Assembly: GCA_003646995.1 (NCBI GenBank)
Contig: QMLZ01000006.1
Coordinates: forward strand, 1 to 35,889
From: Deltaproteobacteria bacterium
GTDB lineage: Bacteria > Desulfobacterota > DSM-4660 > Desulfatiglandales > Desulfatiglandaceae
Direction: 5' to 3'
Length of the DNA stretch: 35,889 nucleotides
A program made the position numbers and the translations under genes. Within the stretch, counting starts at the first letter, position 1. Each line of letters starts with the position of its first letter. This document shows, in pieces, positions 32,699 through 35,889 of the stretch. The notes beneath the pieces were generated by a model. That model was not told where the DNA came from. It was given only the letters and a program-made list of their open reading frames with translations, and made no database searches.

Positions 32699-35343
32699 TA
32701 TGAGCCTTCAGAAATTCCGAGCAATTTCCTCACTTTTTTTACGCCTTCAGCTGCGTCCTTTGCATATGCATCAGCGCCACAGCGTTCCACGAATTTGGGG
32801 GTCACCGCTGCACCCCCACATATCACCTTCACTTTACTTCCAATATCACTTTCCCTTATGGTAGCAATTGTTTTCTCTACATAAGGGTCCCCTGTAGTAA
32901 GAAGCGAGGAAAGCCCTACTATTTGGGCTTTGTGCTCACGCGCGGCCTCCACAAACCTTTCGGGCGCTACGTTTTCCCCCAAGTCCACAACTCTGAACCC
33001 CGAGGTTTCCAGCAGCAATTTTACGAGGTTTTTTCCTATATCATGGAGGTCACCGAATACGGTGCCGAGCACTACCGTCCCGAGGTCTGTGCCGGAGGAT
33101 TCCTTTTTGATAAGAGGTCTTAGGATATCCATGCATGCCTGCACCGATTTAGCGGCCATCATCATTTCGGGGATAAAGATCTTGCGCTGTTCGAATTTGT
33201 CTCCAACAATATCTAGAGCTGGTATCAAGTTTTCATTAATTATTTGTTCGGCTGCTGCGCCTTGATCCAGCAATTCCTGGACGAGGGCACCAGCCTCTTT
33301 CCTTTTTCCAGCCACGACAGCACTTGTCAGTTGGGCTCCCAGATTTTCTTGTTTGATTTCGTGCCTGGACGTGCCTGCAGAAAAATCTTTCTTATACTGT
33401 GCAAGATATCTCTGACAATACTGGTCCTTTCCCTGGAGCATCTCAATTGCCAACAAAGCTTTTCTCATTCGCATGTTAGTGGGATCAATAATGGCACAGT
33501 TGAGTCCGGCTACAGCACACATGGCCAGGAATATGGTGTTGATGACTTGGCGATCTGGCAAACCGAACGAAATGTTTGAAAGGCCAAGAGTGAGATTAAC
33601 GCCAAGCTCTTGACCGATTAACTGTAATGCACGTATGGTTTGAATGCCTGCCTCATGGTCTGCGCTTACGGCCATTGCAAGCGGGTCGATGATGATGTTG
33701 TCACGGGAAATACCGTATTTTTCGGCCTCTTCTACTATTAAGGAAGCGATTTTCAGCCGATCCTCTGCTTGGGCCGGTATTCCCTTCTCATCCATAGTCA
33801 AACCTATCACTGGTGCATTGAATTCCTTGGCAAGCGGCAATACTGAGGCCAGCTTATCAATCTCACCATTTACTGAATTAATTAAGGGGGTTCCATTGTA
33901 AACTTCAAGTGCAGCCTTCAATGCTCTGGGGTTAGCTGAATCTATACAAAGGGGTAAATCTGTTACCTGCTGAATTGCAAGGACAGCTGTTCTCAGGGCC
34001 TCAGGTTCATCAATGCCAGAGATGCCCACGTTTACATCCAGTACATGAGCTCCCGCTCTTGCTTGGGCGAGTGCCTCTGATTGCAAGGCCTGCATATTGC
34101 CTTTCCTTATGGCCTCGGCAAGGGCAGGCCTTCCTGTAGGGTTTATCCTTTCACCTATGACTATAAAAGGTTGATGGGAACCTATTGCTACCTCCCTGGA
34201 CTGACTTCTCAGAATTGTAACTGCTTGACTAAGGGCTGTGCCCAGGGACACGGTTTGTTGGGAGTAAAGGTGGAATTTTTTTCTCCCTGCAGATCGATTT
34301 TTATGGATTTTCCCGTATTCGGCCGCAGTCCTGAGAGCAACCTTTACATTCTCGTCAGGTGTTCCGTAAGTAAGCCCAACTGTGTCAATGGAAAAGTTTT
34401 CCAGAGGATCCCCGTTGTCAATGAGTCGCCGAACCTCAGCGGCCACTTCTTCAGGGCTTCCGTTTTTCATCAGCACGGGATTTATCCTGGCGTTCACCGC
34501 AACATTTGGCCCAAAAATTTCTCTTGTCCTTCTGACGTCAGATCCAAAGCCTATTTCTATGAACTTCAAATGTCTTACCTTGGAGTATCCCTCCAATACC
34601 TCGTCCACCGATCCACAGTGGTGTATACCTACAGGGGCGCAGGCCTCGGCCACATAGTTGTCGTATTGAAGGACATATTTTTCGTAAGTGTTAAGGGAAA
34701 TCTGTTCAATGGTGCAATTTGGCAACACGCATAGCCTAGGGTCGCACATGGGTGTCACGTCAACTGCGCCGGTTCCGGACACCTTCTTGTTAAACTTGAA
34801 CAATTCAACTATGGCCTTTGCGCAAATCCCCAGCAAATGATGGCACAGCTCTGGATCTTCGAAGTAGTCGATATAAAGCTGATCACCCCTTATCTTCAGG
34901 GCCAAATTTTGTACGCCCGTGGTGTTGATATCGCCCACCACAGTTCCGTATTTATCTTTTAGGTATTCGATCTGCTTTATCATTTGCTTCATGGGAGCTG
35001 ATTCAAAGATATCCGGCGGGTCGAGTTTCATTATCTGATCCCTTGAAAGATTCAAAGGCATTGCCCATGGGAGGGCATCCCTCTCAAAAACAATTTCACA
35101 GCCAAACACCGCAGGAAGCATCACCATTCCAAAAGTGATAAGAGGCCTTGGTTTGGGGTCGGGGTCACCAAGACCAACATCGCCAAACCGTTCATACAAT
35201 GCCCTGTCAATGGCCATCCTCGCTTCAATTCTGGTCTCTGGGTCAAAGTAGTATTTTTGATCAAAAGAAATTCCATAGTGATTGTAAAACCAGTCAGGGT
35301 AAAATCCTACGCCAAGAGGTATTATATGTTGTTTTTGGCCCAT
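32698..35343 (-). CDS. UROD-pterin-B12 three-domain methyltransferase fusion
   Basis: 881 residues from ATG 35343, with AAGGAG nine bases upstream; the sigma-54 promoter (35404-35420) rules out the two longest starts. Domain 1 (about 5-345) is UROD/MtaA-like, with HHCG (H241, C243) as part of a possible zinc site. Domain 2 (about 390-645) is a pterin-binding methyltransferase: IGERINPTGR, DVNVG, CIDSANP and LGLSNISFGLP. Domain 3 (about 668-881) is a cobalamin-binding module with helical cap and DxHxxG (D765, H767, G770), SxL and GG motifs. One chain thus holds a substrate module, a folate module and the shared corrinoid. It resembles MetH without the AdoMet reactivation domain, whose job the adjacent RACo-like protein would do. 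Confidence 0.92.
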   Translation of the reverse strand: MGQKQHIIPLGVGFYPDWFYNHYGISFDQKYYFDPETRIEARMAIDRALYERFGDVGLGDPDPKPRPLITFGMVMLPAVFGCEIVFERDALPWAMPLNLSRDQIMKLDPPDIFESAPMKQMIKQIEYLKDKYGTVVGDINTTGVQNLALKIRGDQLYIDYFEDPELCHHLLGICAKAIVELFKFNKKVSGTGAVDVTPMCDPRLCVLPNCTIEQISLNTYEKYVLQYDNYVAEACAPVGIHHCGSVDEVLEGYSKVRHLKFIEIGFGSDVRRTREIFGPNVAVNARINPVLMKNGSPEEVAAEVRRLIDNGDPLENFSIDTVGLTYGTPDENVKVALRTAAEYGKIHKNRSAGRKKFHLYSQQTVSLGTALSQAVTILRSQSREVAIGSHQPFIVIGERINPTGRPALAEAIRKGNMQALQSEALAQARAGAHVLDVNVGISGIDEPEALRTAVLAIQQVTDLPLCIDSANPRALKAALEVYNGTPLINSVNGEIDKLASVLPLAKEFNAPVIGLTMDEKGIPAQAEDRLKIASLIVEEAEKYGISRDNIIIDPLAMAVSADHEAGIQTIRALQLIGQELGVNLTLGLSNISFGLPDRQVINTIFLAMCAVAGLNCAIIDPTNMRMRKALLAIEMLQGKDQYCQRYLAQYKKDFSAGTSRHEIKQENLGAQLTSAVVAGKRKEAGALVQELLDQGAAAEQIINENLIPALDIVGDKFEQRKIFIPEMMMAAKSVQACMDILRPLIKKESSGTDLGTVVLGTVFGDLHDIGKNLVKLLLETSGFRVVDLGENVAPERFVEAAREHKAQIVGLSSLLTTGDPYVEKTIATIRESDIGSKVKVICGGAAVTPKFVERCGADAYAKDAAEGVKKVRKLLGISEGS

Positions 35344-35403
35344 GGGCTGTCTCTCCTTACCAAGTGTCAAGCTGTTCTCATTCATTTCGGCAACCCCATA
35401 ACC

Positions 35404-35420
35404 AGCAATTGCTGTGCCAA
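35404..35420 (-). promoter_or_regulatory. Sigma-54 promoter of the methyltransferase operon
   Basis: On the minus strand: TTGGCACAGCAATTGCT. It keeps the GG-N10-GC spacing and matches the YTGGCACGRNNNTTGCW consensus at all defined positions except one (A for G after GGCAC). Transcription should start near 35393, giving a 50-base leader with the ribosome site before ATG 35343. Confidence 0.82.
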
Positions 35421-35794
35421 TCCTCTTCTGTATTCCCATTGAATGTCGGCAATCTAAGGCATTGCGCGCTTGTGCATTCAAGTATATTGCCTTATTACAA
35501 GGGCTAATGCGGACTTGGGAATTTGGAACCGGCAGCAGCTAGACGGATATGGGCGGGGAAAATTCGGCTGCTATGGGTGAGCTCTGTGGTTTCGGATCAA
35601 AGATTTTGGTGCGATACTGCAATATTTATGGAAAATTGGTGCAAAAATCCACCAGAACCTGCAGGATCCCATGGAAGAAAGGTGCGTTGTACGTTTCTTG
35701 TCGTGAAGATGCCCCGATCCCTAAACTTATGAAATTGCAGAAAAAATCCCGGAGGGACGAGCTTGGCCAAGGGGGGCGAACCGGCTGTTAGAGG
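35421..35794. promoter_or_regulatory. Shared intergenic region, probable activator-binding area
   Basis: No convincing gene is seen in this stretch between two divergent sigma-54 promoters. TTGGTGC occurs twice, 30 bases apart (35606 and 35636); the second copy forms TGGTG-N8-CACCA (35637-35654). These lie about 190-240 bases from the minus promoter and 150-190 from the plus promoter, typical distances for enhancer-like activator sites. The assignment is tentative. Confidence 0.35.
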
Positions 35795-35810
35795 TGGTAC
35801 GGATGATGCA
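35795..35810 (+). promoter_or_regulatory. Sigma-54 promoter, divergent
   Basis: TGGTACGGATGATGCA, with exact GG-N10-GC spacing and 10 of the 12 consensus bases of TGGCACG-N4-TTGCA. Transcription would start near 35821, about 42 bases before the ATG at 35863. Confidence 0.72.
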
Positions 35811-35862
35811 GATTCAGTGAGATTACTAGATGGGTCACTATTCATTTTCAAGGAGGGGCAAG

Positions 35863-35889
35863 ATGAATATTTCTGATATTTTTCAAGGA
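35863..35889 (+). CDS. Start of a gene cut by the window edge
   Basis: ATG 35863 is preceded by AAGGAGGGG at ideal spacing, and the frame stays open to the edge, giving the nine residues MNISDIFQG. The product cannot be identified. The divergent sigma-54 promoter just upstream suggests it belongs to the same regulon as the methyltransferase operon, for example a transporter or another enzyme of that pathway. Confidence 0.6.

Noticed and set aside
35344..35481. Longer N-terminus for the UROD-pterin-B12 fusion (start at 35481, 35439 or 35385)
   Set aside because: The first two lie upstream of or beyond the sigma-54 transcription start, and the third has no ribosome site and would be only about 8 bases into the transcript. 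ATG 35343 has AAGGAG at good spacing.
35608..35620. Third sigma-54 site in the intergenic region
   Set aside because: GG and GC are separated by 9 rather than 10 bases, which sigma-54 does not tolerate well.
35523..35732. 69-residue open frame in the divergent intergenic region
   Set aside because: No ribosome site, composition unlike neighbouring genes, and it covers the probable activator-binding area.

Overview
The window looks like a chromosomal segment from an anaerobic bacterium of the Desulfobacterota (former Deltaproteobacteria). This is inferred from several things: the LysM protein–dprA–topA order, a DUF6178-like protein, a groES-groEL operon, a Gram-negative outer-membrane gene set (LptG, lipid A glycosylation, TolQR/ExbBD) and a corrinoid methyltransferase with a RACo-type activase under sigma-54 control. 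No 16S rRNA, tRNA, insertion sequence, phage or CRISPR array was seen. Base and codon use look even throughout, so most of the window reads as stable backbone.

Layout. 1-3473 (+): dUTPase, a WalJ-type metallo-hydrolase, a small Cys-rich protein, an M48 lipoprotein protease, a GAF protein and TrmL. 3500-6793 (-): one compact operon, ExbB/TolQ - ExbD/TolR - FtsB-like - TPR protein - MetE/UROD-fold methyltransferase. 6979-8691 (+): a DUF6178-like protein. 8675-14914 (-): a 70-residue protein, a NEW3-protein/ABC transporter trio, an FmdB zinc ribbon, a hypothetical protein, and groEL/groES. 15286-20064 (+): LysM protein, dprA, topA. 20030-22205 (-): endonuclease V, a response regulator and a class II aldolase, with a 35-residue ORF on + between them. 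22394-23583 (+): a hypothetical protein and an FAH-family hydrolase. 23713-26498 (-): a lipoprotein, LptG, an ICMT-like methyltransferase and a small kinase-like protein. 26695-29413 (+): a GT2 / lipid-A-N-domain / ArnT-like cassette that probably decorates lipid A or another cell-surface lipid.

29358-35889 is the most interesting part. On the minus strand a near-consensus sigma-54 promoter (TTGGCACAGCAATTGCT, 35404-35420) precedes an 881-residue protein. It joins a UROD/MtaA-like substrate domain, a pterin-binding methyltransferase domain and a cobalamin-binding domain in one chain. It is followed by a coupled RACo-like [2Fe-2S]/ASKHA corrinoid activase, then by a PAS/sigma-54 activator. A second sigma-54 promoter faces the other way (35795-35810) and drives a gene that begins at 35863 and is cut by the window edge. 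I read this as a self-contained, substrate-induced methyl-transfer system: methyl group to corrinoid to tetrahydrofolate (or the reverse), with its own reactivation enzyme and its own regulator. It is laid out like MetH, but with the homocysteine module replaced by a UROD-fold module and the AdoMet reactivation module replaced by a separate reductive activase. The substrate cannot be told from the sequence.

Start codons were chosen by Shine-Dalgarno position where possible. Several genes seem to use GTG or TTG.
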